A stretch of DNA of 64,000 nt from Areca catechu (Eukaryota; Streptophyta; Magnoliopsida; Arecales; Arecaceae). A program made the translations under genes and the position numbers. The stretch's first letter is position 1; each line of letters begins with the position of its first letter. Below, one piece after another: positions 11,276 through 22,320 of the stretch. The notes below the pieces were generated by a model. The model was given only the letters and a program-made list of their open reading frames with translations, did not search any database and was not told the origin of the DNA. The stretch is from assembly GCA_021397845.1 (NCBI GenBank), contig CM038052.1:130763854-130827853 (forward strand), in the 5' to 3' direction.

Positions 11276-12088
11276 CCTGCTATCACTGCTTAGTCTGGCT
11301 GAAGACATTAAACTTAGTGTTCCTGGAAGGCAACCCAGCTTCTTTCTTTCTAATAATTTTTTTTTTAGCATGTTTAGGTTTAGAAAATCTTGACTCAAAT
11401 GTGCTCCATTAGCTAAGTTGGTGGGAGAGCTTAAGAAAATTCCTCAGATGTCTTCATTTCCTTTTACACAATATCATGCATACATTTAGGAATTATTTTA
11501 CTTCATGGGGAGATATAAAGCTGAATAAGTATATATTTGGAGCTACCGTCACCTTATTATCTTACATTTATTGATCATAGACTTAGGATAAATCATACAC
11601 TTTTGATAAGTAATTGATTTAACAGTCTATATTATTTTTGAAATATTGAGGGGTAAAATATTAATATATTCAAGTAAAAATGGTAAGTAAGAATGAAATG
11701 AAATTTCTAGATAATTCTAACCCTCCTATTCGCATTGAAGAAGAATCTACCTCTTGGATGTGTGTGGGTGTTGTTTAATGCAAAGTTCCTTTATTAGTGA
11801 AAAAAGATAATAAAAGCAAGGTCTGAACATTGTTCCATCAAGTAACTGGGCCTCTTTGTCTAAGTAAACAGTTGAGTCTCACATCAAAAAGGGGAGATAT
11901 AAGGAAATTTTGCTATACAGCCAGTTTTGATCTGCAGCCTTTTTGACTCAAGCCAGTAAGCCCAAAGGGTGTTCTACACCTAGTGCCCTAAGGCCAACTG
12001 GTCTGGGAGACATTGGTCAAAAACTTGTTACAAGGGTCAGATAGAAAGCTTAAGAGATTAAGACATTGCATGGTCTGTATCAAAAAAA
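11276..12088 (+). other. Athila 3' noncoding stretch
   Basis: There is no recognisable gene. The start (tggctgaagacattaaacttagtg, caacccagcttcttt) resembles the region after pol in Athila/Tat elements, which often carry long 3' noncoding sequence. The LTR start and a polypurine tract could not be placed. The sequence ends near an A-run at about 12080, after which SIRE gag is read. Confidence 0.5.
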
Positions 12089-12454
12089 AAAGTGTCAAAG
12101 TAGCTAGTGGGCTCGCTCATGACTTATGAGCAAAATCTGAAGAAAAAATCTATGGACTTGGACAAAAGAAAAAGGGAATAGCCTTCAAGTCAACAATTCA
12201 AGAAGAATCCTTAAATCAAGAATCAGAAGAAGAAGAAGAGGATGAGAGTGAGAAAGCTCTTCTAGCAAGGAAGTTCAAAAGATTTATGAAAAGAAGAAAA
12301 TTCTCTTACAAGAAAAGGTTCCAAACAAGTAAAGACAATGGAAAAGAAAAGAAGAAATAAAAAGAAAAGGAGAAGTAATTACCTATATGCTTCGAATGCA
12401 AGAAGTCAAGACATTATAAGTTTGACTGCCCTCTCCTAAAGAAATCAAGAAAGA
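12089..12454 (+). pseudogene. gag: SIRE-1 gag, central fragment with first CCHC knuckle
   Basis: GSLMTYEQNLKKKSMDLDKRKK is followed by GIAFKSTIQEES and an acidic run, then basic residues. The knuckle CFEC...H...C (C-x2-C-x4-H-x4-C, PICFECKKSRHYKFDCP) at about 12388-12432 is intact. The same order is seen on the minus strand at 49830-50140 in SIRE-2. The fragment is cut at 12454 by the chromovirus and resumes at about 21541. The gag N-terminal half, present in SIRE-2, is absent here. Confidence 0.85.
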
Positions 12455-14055
12455 TGATTCAGGACAAATAAGTAAAGCCTAATTATCAGGGAATAGCAGA
12501 GAATAATTTTTTTTTTTTTTTTTAGATTTTAAGGAAGACTCAAAATATATAATTAACGAGACTAGTTCTAGTTAACTACTTGCAAGTAAACCTAACAAAG
12601 TAACTAGAAAAGCAGGACTTGGTGGTTGAGAAACCACCAAAATTAGGATTTACTTTCAACTAATCAGAAATTAAAGAGAAAGGAATAAGTTTCTAGTTTT
12701 ACCAATGAAATCACTCCTCTGAAATAAATCTAGCAGAACTCTCAAGATTGTCGCAGCAGGATTTCAAGAACTCGTTCCTGGGCTCCGATCTTCCACGTGA
12801 TACAAGTTTCGAGGAAAGAACACCTGTCTTTGATTCCAGATCACCTACAAATACTCAACAAAGAAAACTAAAGGTAAGAAGCAGCAAGGAAAGGAAATTG
12901 AATGGAAAAGGAAAGGGTTAGAAGAGGTGGCTAGGTTTTCTCGTCGATTGCATAGGTAGGGCCCCACACTCCGCGATGCTCCGAAAAATAAAGAAAGAGC
13001 ATCACACCCCGTGATGCATGCATCGAAGGAAGAAATTTTGATAGAGTCTTTTTATTAATGAATAATAATAATGAATTATAAGGGGGGGTTGATGGGGTAT
13101 TTATAGACCCTCAACCAGTGGTGTAAGGGATTCAAATACAAGACTTTTTCTCCCTTGGACTACAACTCCTGGAATTTTGATCTAGACGGCCTGGACTCTT
13201 CAGTCTGGATAGGCGAAGACTCAAGAGTTTTGGTGAAACTCTTGAGTTCTGGGAACCTAAGCAGCTGGCAACCTGCTTGATTGAAATGCTTGAAGTAGAA
13301 ATCCTTGGACCTCCAACACTTTGCATAATTTTGGTTGAAACTCTTTGGAAGATGGCGTGAAGGAGGGGAGGAGTTGTTTGACCGACTCTTAGAATTTGGC
13401 ATGAAATATTTGAGATGGAGGGCACTAATTTGGAGAGTCCTTCACACTTACTTATCTTAAAACTAAATGGTGCTAATTTTACTTTCATTTGGCTAACCAA
13501 AAATAATAAAAAAAACATGGCATGTGGAATGTCCAAATAAAAGTGACATGGCATGTGTTCTTGTCCCAAAATGAAATGGCATGACGAGTCCAAACATGAC
13601 ATGTGTTGATGTCCCCTGATGATGTGGCAAGTGTTGTCCAATTTTCTTGGAAAAATGGTGACAAAAATAAACTGACTTGGGTTAGCACATGGAGTCACGT
13701 GGCTTGTCTTGGGCTAGCACATGGGATCTTCAATTAGGTGCACATAAAGTCACATGGGTCTTCAATTGGGTCCCCCTTGTATTACAGGACTCAATAACTA
13801 ATTATTACAATTGGTAAATAGGGTTTGGCCCAATGGGATTTTGACTTAATATGGTAAAAAGGGTTTAGCCCAAATGGCTAAATAACAAACCCTAAATACA
13901 ATTAGTAAAAAGGGCTAACCCTAACTAATCCAAAATTATAGAAATTAAAATAAATTTTTACATGGTAAAAGGGTTGGGTTCAGGGCTTTATTCATGGTGA
14001 TCCATAGAGATGTGGGTTCAACCTGTCGATATTTCTGGTCTTGGTGTCCACACCA
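12455..14055 (-). repeat. 3' LTR of Chromovirus-1
   Basis: TG...CA ended, 1601 bp, matching 19857-21535 along its length by eye with scattered differences and one 77-bp block absent. On the minus strand it starts TGGTGTGGACACC. It contains TATAAATA and, about 45 bp further, AATAAA (TTTATT on the plus strand at about 13050). The last codons of the polyprotein lie inside it. Confidence 0.95.
13098..13105 (-). promoter_or_regulatory. TATA box in Chromovirus-1 3' LTR
   Basis: TATAAATA on the minus strand within gatggggtatttatagaccc. The same site is at 20498-20505 in the 5' LTR, where it would drive the element. AATAAA lies about 45 bp downstream in both copies. Confidence 0.6.
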
Positions 14056-15836
14056 ATTCTTCCCAGGTGGGAGAAACTCACCCCTATTGAGTACGGGTCA
14101 ATGTCGCTATAATAGTGCTCTAGCAAGTCTGGGTCAACTCTCTGTAAGTCCTCTCTAGTGGTCCAAGAATCATTAGTCTCAGGTCGTCCTTGCCAACGAA
14201 CTAGATACCGCTGGTAATCTTTGCTCCGAGTAGTGATGATCTTGTCATCCAAGATCCACTTGATCTTGTCTCTCTGGGCTAGTGTTATGGCAGGTGGACA
14301 TACTTGGATTGGTTCACTCTTAAGGACAGGATTAGACCCAAATGTCTCACTAAGAATCAACATTGGCTCCTTATACTCAATAAGGTCTGAAATGTTGAAA
14401 GTTGGACTAATACCTAGTTCAGGTGGTAACTCGAGCACATAGGCATTAGACCCAATTTTTCTAATCACTTTGTATGGCCCACTACTACGGGCATATAACT
14501 TTTTAATGGTTCTAGGTGGGAACCATTCAGGTCATAGTTTAATCATAATAAAGTATCCTTCATTGTATTCCTTGAGTTTTCTCTTAGTATCTGCCATATG
14601 TTTATAAGATTCATTGCTTTCATTAATTTTTTTACTTATTTCTTTATGCAACTCCCTAACATGTTCAGCATATGACTCAGCAAACTCTGAAATGCGTTCA
14701 TGCTTGGGTAAAGGAATGAGATCTAGAGGTTTTCTAGTTTGTACCCATGAACAATTTCAAAAGGACTTTTTCCCGTAGACCTATTCACTGAACTATTGTA
14801 TGCGAATTCAGCTCTAGATAGTAATAGGTCCCAATTGGCAGTATGCTCTCCAACTAATCTTCTCAATAAGTTTCCTAGACTATGATTTACAACCTTAGTC
14901 TGGCCATCAGTTTGAGGGTGATAAGATATGGAAAATTACATTTTGTCCCTAACAAATTAAAGAGTGTTTTCCAAAATAACTGGTGAGTCAAACATCTCTG
15001 TCAGAAACTATTATCTTAGGTAAACCATGTAGTCTAACTATTTCATTCAAAAATAGCTTAGCTACCTTAGATGCATCATAGGTTTAGGAACAAGGTAGGA
15101 AATGTGCCATCTTCGAAAACCTATCAACCACTACAGAATCATTTATCCTAATGGTTTTAGGTAATCCAAAAACAAAGTCCATGCTAAGGTCTTGCCATAG
15201 ACAATCCAGTATAAGAAGTGGGGTATACAAGCCAGTGTTCTGCTTTTGCTGTTTTGCAACATCACAAGTTCTACATCTAGCTACTACTTGAGCAACATTT
15301 CTTTTAAGACTCGGCCAATAAAATTGGTCTTCTAGTGCTAAGATTGTCTTATTTTTACTAAAATATCCAGCTAAGCCTCTAGTATGTGTTTCCCAAATCA
15401 AGAAGTCTCTAAGCGAAGTATTAGAAATACATAGTTTACTTTCCCTAAATAAGTAACCATCTTGAATTGTGTACTCACTATATGAGCTAGTTGGTCCTTG
15501 TTTAACTACCATATAAATTTCATCAAAATTATCACAGTTCTCATACTCATCCTTCAATTTCTCAAATCCGACTACTCTAGTACTAACACAATTCAATAGC
15601 ATAAATCTCCTGCTCAATGCATTAGCAACTTTATTATCAGTACCCGATTGATGTCTCAAAACAAAAGTATAGGCTTGAATGTATTTAACCCATTTTCCAT
15701 GCCTAGCATTCAACTTCTTTTGTGAGTTAAGGAATCTAAGAGCTTCATGATCAACATATAATATAAACTCTTGCGGTAGCAAATAGATGTCACCAATACC
15801 TAAGTGCTTGAACCACCGCATACAATTCCTTATCAT
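13992..15836 (-). pseudogene. Chromovirus-1 integrase with C-terminal chromodomain
   Basis: The frame 15836-15084 starts in RNase H (LYVDHEALRFLNSQKKLN, GTDNKVANALSRR). It continues through the H2C2 finger (HTRGLAGYFSKNKT, CRTCDVAKQQKQNTG) to the core start DLSMDFVFGLPKT and VVDRFSKMAHFLPCS. The middle of the core, 14470-15080, is full of stops and frame changes. The frame 14468-13992 gives VIRKIGSNAYVLELPPEL and then the chromodomain ILDDKIITTRSKDYQRYLVR with WQGRPETNDSWTTREDLQR. A chromodomain steers integration towards marked chromatin. The frame ends at 13992, 64 bp inside the LTR. Confidence 0.9.
14056..14066 (-). promoter_or_regulatory. Polypurine tract of Chromovirus-1
   Basis: On the minus strand ctgggaagaat lies directly before the LTR start TGGTGTGG. 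The purine run GGGAAGAA is the expected plus-strand primer. It sits inside the coding sequence for the protein C-terminus. Confidence 0.65.
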
Positions 15837-17132
15837 AAGTAGAATATTTTAATTTAACATCGTTCAATTTCTCACTAAAGAATGCAACTGGGTGATTCTC
15901 TTGACTCAAGACTCCTCCAGTTCCTACCCCTGAGGCATCACAAGCAACCACAAAACCTTTCAAAAAATTGGGTAGCCTTAGAATCGGGGCTTGAGTCATC
16001 TTGTCCTTAATGTCATTAAAGGTCCTATCGGCAACTTTTGACCATTCAAAAGCTCCCTTCCTCATACAATCTGTAATCGATGCAACAATCATACTAAACC
16101 CTCGAATAAATCTCCTTAGAAAGTAGCTAATCCATGAAAACTTTGAACATCATGAACATTCTTAGGGATAGGCCACTAAACTATGGATTTGATTTTTTCA
16201 GGGTTTGTAGATACTCCTTCAGCAGTTACTACAAAACCTAGGAAAATAATCCTTGGAGTCATAAAGCTACATTTCTTCAAATTTGCATAAAAATTATCTC
16301 CTCTAAGAACATGACAAACTTGCTGAAGATGGTCTAGGTGATCCTTCTTATTCTTATTATATATGAGGATGTCATCAAAGTATACCACTATGAATTTTCC
16401 AATAAATGATTTCAGAACTTGAGTCATAATCCTCATAAAAGTACTTGGTGCATTTGATAAGCCAAAAGACATCACCAACCATTCGTACAAGCCATCCTTG
16501 GTCTTAAATGCAGTCTTCCATTCATCCCCGAGTCTAATTCTAACCTGATGATAGCCACTCTTAAAGTCTGTCTTTGAAAATATGGTAGCACTGGCCATCA
16601 TGTCTAGCATGTCTTCAAGTCGGGGTATGGGAAACCTATACTTCAATGTAATCTTATTAATGGCTCTACTATCGACACATTCTCCAGGTGCCATCCTTCT
16701 TGGGAGTCAAGAGGGCTGGAATGGCACATGGGCTCAACTTTCCCTTATAAACCCTTTCCTACGAAGATCCTCAACTTGCCTCTGTAATTCCTTATGTTCG
16801 GTAGGATTCATTCTATAGTGAGGTAAATTTGGCAAGGAAGCTCCTGGGACTAAATCTATAGCGTGTTGAATGTCCCTTAATAGAGATAAACTATTAGGGA
16901 GGTCTTTTAGGAACACATCCTTAAATTCTTTAAGAAACTCTAAGATCTCCTTAGGGTGTTTATTTTGTGGTTCATCATGAACTTCTTTAGCAGTCAGCAT
17001 CCAGACTGTTGAACCTTTAGTGATTTCATGCTCTAATTTCTTAGTAGTAATTAGGTTCAATCTAGGTTCTTTCTCTCTCAAATGACTAGACCCTCGCTTG
17101 GTATTGTCTTTGGATGGGGTCGAGTTGATCAC
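15790..17132 (-). pseudogene. Chromovirus-1 reverse transcriptase and RNase H
   Basis: The frame 17132-16734 carries the protease-RT linker and HYRMNPTEHKELQRQVEDL. The frame 16694-16176 has CVDSRAINKITLKYRFPIPR, GYHQVRIRLGDEWKTAFKT, MSFGLSNAPSTFMR and the intact catalytic VVYFDDILIY at about 16375-16400. The frame 16092-15790 is the RNase H start (VACDASGVGTGGVLSQ, KYSTYDKELYAVVQALRYW). Frameshifts near 16735-16700 and 16170-16090 separate them. This is the best-kept part of the element. Confidence 0.92.
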
Positions 17133-17171
17133 AATTTTCTTTTCATGGTGTTTGAATGAACATGAGTTAGA

Positions 17172-17520
17172 TCAGCCAAAAAGGGTTGCATCAGGATCAT
17201 ATAACCATGGTCTGCCTAGTATGATACTGCTTACCCCCATTAGAATCACATCACACCATACCTTCTCTTGGTAAGATTGAATTTGGACTGGGACCTGACA
17301 TTGTAACCTAATAGGAATGGATGTCGCATCAATCCAGAATACCTTATATGGGCCAGGAAGTGGCATTGTGGGTAAGCCTAAACTCTTAATAGCATTGATA
17401 GATATAGCGTTCACACAACTCTCACTATCAATAATAATTTTGCACACTTTATCTCTTAGCTTAATGAAGGTCTATAAGATATTTGTCCTACGCCAGCCCT
17501 CATTCTTCTTGGTCTGAGCT
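17172..17520 (-). pseudogene. Chromovirus-1 aspartic protease
   Basis: KIIIDSESCVNAISINAIKS at about 17385-17445 carries the active-site loop as D-S-E where retropepsins have D-S/T-G. It is followed by the substrate-pocket region PGPYKVFWIDATSIPI and SSIILGRPWLYDPDATLFG, the ILGRPWL motif. The frame is open for 91 codons from 17447. The same D-S-E occurs in the second chromovirus at about 53170. Confidence 0.88.
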
Positions 17521-18805
17521 AGAATACACCTAACTACACCTAGTAGGTCAGATGATTCTATGGGCTCTTCATCACCTTCATACTCTTCTGCTAAATCTTC
17601 CTTAGCTTCATAAACTTTCTCTTCAAATTCCTCAACATTTTCCAGATTCTCTTCTTTACACTCACCTATATGTAAGGTCCTTACTGGGCAATCAGTAGCA
17701 AAATGACCTATTTTATGACACCTAAAATATATTATGTTTTGGTTCCTATCTCTTTGAACTATAGGTGCCTTTCCTTTATCATCCCTATGAGCTGGTTGGG
17801 AGATAGGATTGGGTCGGCTAGGTGGAAATCGGCTAGGGTTAGGTCTACTTCCAGAGGTATTGAACCTATTTGGCTCAAGTCGATTGGTAACAGGTCTTCT
17901 TTGAAATCGTTCGCAATCCCTAGCAATCTAATAAGCCTAATCTAAGTCACTGACCTCTCTTTAAAATAGCTCACTCTGAATATCTTCATGTAATGCAGCT
18001 CTAAACCTTGATAATGTAACAGCTTCTGATTCGACTACACTACACCTCATAACGAACTCGTCAAATTTGGCAATATAGTCAATCACAGGTTTATTTTCTT
18101 GAGTCAATTTTTGCCATTAATCTAACAATTTTTGTTCATATGAGAATGGTAGGTATTTCTTCCTAAGCTTTACCTTCATTGCTCGCCATGTGTCTATAGG
18201 TAAGTCACCTCTCTGTCGGTTCAGTCGCTTCACATTTTCCTAGTACAATCTAGCCTGTTGAACTAGTCTAAGCTTGGCAAATTTGAACTTTCTCTCCTCT
18301 GACATTTTGTACCATTCAAAGTACTGGTCCGTATCACTCTCCCAATCGGTATAGACCTTAGGATCTAAACTACCTCAAATGTGGGTGCATCTAATCAAAT
18401 GCTCATAAGAATCCTTTCTTCCTGATTATTCACATCAGGGGTGTGGCGCTTAGGAATTGGGTCTGGAGTAATTTCCCTATGTTAGGCTCTTGGACCTGGG
18501 TAAGTAGGTTCTCTATATTAACCTCTTAAATCTAGGGGAGTGAGTTGGGCTCATGGAATTGGGGGAATGGGTCTAGGCATCTAAGAGCTTCGACATAGGG
18601 GAGTGGGTCTAGGTGTTTCAGGATCTGATCTAGTCGCATGGGATTCTTCAAGGTTACCTAGTCTCTTTTCCACCTGATCAAACCTAGTAGGGAGCTATCT
18701 AAGTTGATCAGTTATAGACCTCATAAAATTTTCCATATTAGGGTCCATGGGTGGATTGGGTTGATTTTGAGTAGGCTGATGGGGTGTGCCTAACCTAGTT
18801 TCCAT
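17521..18805 (-). pseudogene. gag: Chromovirus-1 gag
   Basis: The presumed start is the ATG at 18805 (METRLGTPHQ). The capsid-like part includes LDAPTF, DTDQYFEWYKMSEERKFKFA, a region aligning with 54358-53966 of the second chromovirus, and PVIDYIAKFDEFVMRC. The zinc knuckle near 17710-17760 reads YFRCHKIGHFATDC: the first Cys of C-x2-C-x4-H-x4-C is Tyr. An acidic linker rich in Glu (about 17570-17660) precedes the protease. Numerous stop codons are present. Confidence 0.8.
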
Positions 18806-19840
18806 GCAATGCAATTACACAGAACTCGACTCGGACTAGGATTTCCTAGACCTAGAGCTCAAGTAGAATGGGTCAGCTCAAATTATAGCCAATTCAATAA
18901 TTACCCTGTCCATTGGCTAGGTAAAAGATGGGATCATGGGAGGCTCCCCCTGCTCTCACAAGGTCCTAATTAAAAACCATGAAACCACTTACGGCATTTG
19001 CCTTTGGACCTCTAGCCTTAAAAACCATATTCAAGAGATAATCAAAAGATTGGGTGCACTAGCTTTCATACAATACTTGGAACTCAACCTGTCAGTGTCC
19101 CTAGCTCACTAGAGAAATTAAGTCTAATTGATTTTAATTAAGGTTAGGCTCGGATGCAAAGGTGGTGGTTGTAGGCCAAGGAAGGGTGATGAAATCTCTC
19201 CTTTATCTGAGATGCTCAAGTGCCCTTAAGATTAGGTTTGAATGATGAGAGCAAGCATATGAAGATGCAATTAGGGTTTCCATGTTTTTTTTTTTTTTTA
19301 GCAAAGATATATTTTGTAAAAAAGTACCTAATATGCAGGAAATATGCAAAAATTAAAATATTCAAATTTTATGCAAAAAGAACCCTAAACTAGATTGCTA
19401 AAAATTCAGGGCAGAACTATTCTTAGGTAGTAAATTAAAGATTTAGATGACTTAAAATTCGAATTGAATTATGAAAAAATTATGATAAATACTATTAGTT
19501 ATGAGGAATCCAAAAAAATAAGAATCAGAGTTTTATGATCTTCCTACATATAGAAATAATGAAAATAATAGACCATGTACTGGGATAGAGGTGATGCAAA
19601 AAATTAACCCTAAAGATGCCTATCTCTTTGTTTTCTTCTTCAAGGGTCAATCATAGTGGCACCCCTATATGCCATAGGAAATATCTTTTGAATGGGATGT
19701 GAGGTTCTTGCAACCCTACTTCTTCCTATGACCAGACGGCCATGGTGAAGCACCCGATCTGAGTACTTTAAAGAGAAACTAAGTCCTAACTTAGTATGCA
19801 GAAATTTCAGCACAAGAGCGATTAAACCCTAGTTTAACCT
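18806..19840 (-). other. Chromovirus-1 leader between PBS and gag
   Basis: Noncoding on both strands. It contains a T-run at about 19287-19300 and the block at 19640-19760 that recurs in the Copia-1 leader. No retroelement protein is read here. Confidence 0.7.
19640..19760 (-). repeat. Leader block shared with Copia-1
   Basis: On the minus strand it reads caccatggccgtctggtcatagg ... cccattcaa ... cctatggcatataggggtg in the same order as 2470-2580. It lies about 100 bp downstream of the PBS. Confidence 0.7.
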
Positions 19841-19852
19841 GCTCTAATACCA
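19841..19852 (-). promoter_or_regulatory. Primer binding site of Chromovirus-1
   Basis: TGGTATTAGAGC on the minus strand, one base from the initiator tRNA-Met complement TGGTATCAGAGC, four bases from the LTR. It shows that the right-hand LTR is the 5' LTR. Confidence 0.9.
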
Positions 19853-19856
19853 AAAT

Positions 19857-21535
19857 TGATGCGAGATAAATAATTAAAGCCTAATTATCAGAGAATAGCA
19901 TAGAATAGTTTTTTAATTTTTTTTTAAAATTTTAAGGAAGACTTAAAATATGTAATTAAGGAGACTAGTTCTAGATAACTACTTGTAAGTAAACCTAATA
20001 AAGTAACTAGAAAAGTAGGACTTAGTGGTTGAGAAACCACCAAAACTAGAATTTACTTTCAACTAATCAAAAATTAAAAAGAAGGAAATAAGTTTTCAGT
20101 TTTACCAACAAAAATCGCTCCTCTGAAATAGATCTGGCAGGACTCTCAAGATTATTGCAGCAAGATTTCAAGAACTCATTCCCGGCTCCGATCTTCTATG
20201 TGATGTTGGTTTCGAGGCAAGAACACCTGTCTTTGATTCTAGATCACCTGCAAACACTCGATAAAAAAAACTAAAGGTAAAAAGCATCAAGGAAAGAAAA
20301 TTGAATGGAAAAGGAAAGGGTTAGAAGAGGTGGCTAGGTTTTCTTGTCGGTTGGATAGGTAGGGCCTTACACCCTGCGATGCTCTAAAGAACAAAGGAAG
20401 GGCCTCACACCCTGTGATGCACATAGCGAAGGAAGAAATTTTTACAGTCTCTTTATTGATGAATAATAATAATGAATTACAAGGAAGGTTGATGGGGTAT
20501 TTATAGACCCTCAACCAGTGGTGTAAGGGATTCAAATACAAGACTTTTTCCTTCATGGACTACAACTCCTGGAATTTTGGTCTAGATGGCCTGGACTCTT
20601 CAGTCTGGATAGGAGAAGACTCAAGAGTTATGGTGAAACTTTTGAGTTCTAGGAACTTAAGCAGCTGACAACCTATTTGATTGAAATGCTTGAAGTAGAA
20701 ACCCTTGGACCTCCAACACTTTGCATAATTTTGGTTGAAACTCTTTGGAAGATGGCATGAAGGAGGGGAGGAGTTGCTTGGTCGACTCTTAGAATTTGGC
20801 ATGAAATATTTGAGATAGAGGGTGCCAATTTGGAGAGTCCTTCACACTTACTTATCTTAAAACTAAATGGCGCCAATTTTGTTTTCATTTGGTGGACCAA
20901 AAATAATAAAAAAACATGGCATGTGGAATGTCCAAATAAAAGTGACATGGCATGTGTTCTTGTCCCAAAATGAAATGGCGTGACATGTCCAAACATGACA
21001 TGTGTTGATGTCCCGTGATGATGTGGCAGGTATTGTCCAATTTTCTTGGAAAGGTGGGGCTAAAAATAAATTGACTTCGGCTAGCACATGGAGTCACATG
21101 GCTTATCTTGGGCTAGCCCATGGGATCTTCAATTAGGTGCACATGAAGTCATATGGGTTTTCAATTGGGTCCTCCTTGTATTACAGGACTCAATAACTAA
21201 TTATTACAAGACTTAAAACCAAGTAACTAAGCCCCACTTGATCAATTGATCAAAAGGCTTAACCTGATGTAACGAAAAGGAATAAATTGGTAAATAGGGT
21301 TTGTCCCAATGGGGTTTTGACTTAATATGGTAAAAAGGGTTTAGCCTAATAGGCTAAATAACAAAACCCTAAATACAGTTGGTAAAATTGCCAACTCTAA
21401 CTAATCCAAAATAATAGAAATTAAAATAAAATATTTACATGGTAAAAGGGGTTGGGTTCAGGGCATTATTCATAGGTGATCCACAGAGATGTGGGCTTAA
21501 CCTGTCGATATTTTCTGGCCCTGGTATCCACACCA
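19857..21535 (-). repeat. 5' LTR of Chromovirus-1
   Basis: TG...CA ended, 1679 bp. It differs from the other copy by point changes and by a 77-bp block at 21210-21286, which holds the perfect 16-bp palindrome TTGATCAATTGATCAA. TATAAATA is at 20498-20505 and AATAAA lies just downstream. Confidence 0.95.
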
Positions 21536-21540
21536 AAAAA

Positions 21541-22320
21541 ACTTAGGAAGAAAGCTATATGGTGACCTGGAGTGACAGCAAGGACTATAGCTTATATGAA
21601 GAACCAACTGAAGTTGCCAATCTATGTTTCATGGCACAACAAGAAGAAGAATAGGTAATTTCAGTCTCTGAAGTGGATTTTACTTTTGATGAATTGAAAA
21701 ATGCATTTGATGAATTGATGCATGATTATAAATTGATTCTTTTTAAAATGGAAAACTGAAAAAGCATGCAAAAAATTTTTCACATGAAAACAATTCTCTT
21801 TCGAACGAAGTTAATGAACTGAAAAGTGAACTTGATATTTTAGAAAAGAAAAACAAAGCTTTAACAATGGAAAATGAAGTTTTAAAAAGAACTAAAATAG
21901 TTATTTCAAATGGTGACCTTTTAAGGAAAAACAAAGATCTAGAGATAGAATACAAAAATTATAAAGATGAACTTGAAAAAATAAAATCCTTTGTTGAAAA
22001 GTTCACTTATAGTTCTAAAAAACTAAATCTTTTTTAAAATAATCAAAAAGCTATTTTTAACAATGCAAGATTAGGATACAAACCTCAAAAATTGCAAAGG
22101 TATTTTAAAAAAAATTTTGTACCTACATCATCAAGCATTACATGATTTTCATGCAAAAAATTAGGTCATAAAGCTTTTCAATGCAGTTTAAGAAAAATCA
22201 ATAATTTTGGAAATATTTGGATTTTAAAAATGAACCAATTTAAGCACTAACCCTAAAGGACCCAAGTTGGCTTGGGTATCCAAAAACAAAACTTGATTTG
22301 TTTTACAGGTATGTCTTGCA
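21541..22320 (+). pseudogene. gag: SIRE-1 gag, C-terminal fragment with second CCHC knuckle
   Basis: It resumes where 12454 stopped. MVTWSDSKDYSLYEEPTEVA and NLCFMAQQ match SIRE-2 gag at 49783-49700. A long coiled coil follows (FSHENNSLSNEVNELKSEL, then LEKKNKALTMENEVLKR) at about 21770-22020. The second knuckle at about 22140-22190 reads x-F-S-C-K-K-L-G-H-K-A-F-Q-C with a TGA in place of the first Cys. SIRE-2 has this knuckle complete (CHSCKKLGHKAYYC). A stop at about 21655 also breaks the frame. Confidence 0.82.

Larger units (their letters stand above)
6568..12088 (+). mobile_element. Athila-like Ty3/gypsy element, internal region only
   Basis: Domain order gag, protease, RT, RNase H, integrase is gypsy-type. 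The gag motif NPGWRNHPNFSW, the protease LDLGACVN, the RT site FIDDFSVFG and the absence of a chromodomain fit the Athila lineage as I know it. Neither LTR nor PBS is seen. The left end abuts Copia-1 RNase H and the right end abuts SIRE-1 gag, so both junctions are breaks rather than element ends. Both boundaries are uncertain by some tens of bases. Confidence 0.85.
12455..21535 (-). mobile_element. Chromovirus-1: Ty3/gypsy element with chromodomain, nested in SIRE-1 gag
   Basis: Both LTRs, PBS, PPT and all domains are present on the minus strand. Flanks are aaaga (12450-12454) and aaaaa (21536-21540), a 5-bp target duplication with one mismatch. SIRE-1 gag reads up to one side and resumes on the other. 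The integrase ends in a chromodomain, placing it among chromoviruses; the residues resemble the Galadriel group, but that assignment is tentative. Stops in gag and several frameshifts in pol make it non-functional. Confidence 0.93.

Noticed and set aside
13132..13698. 188-aa minus-strand ORF, similar to one at 20560-21097
   Set aside because: Both lie in the chromovirus LTRs; the frame is broken differently in each copy and no function is implied.
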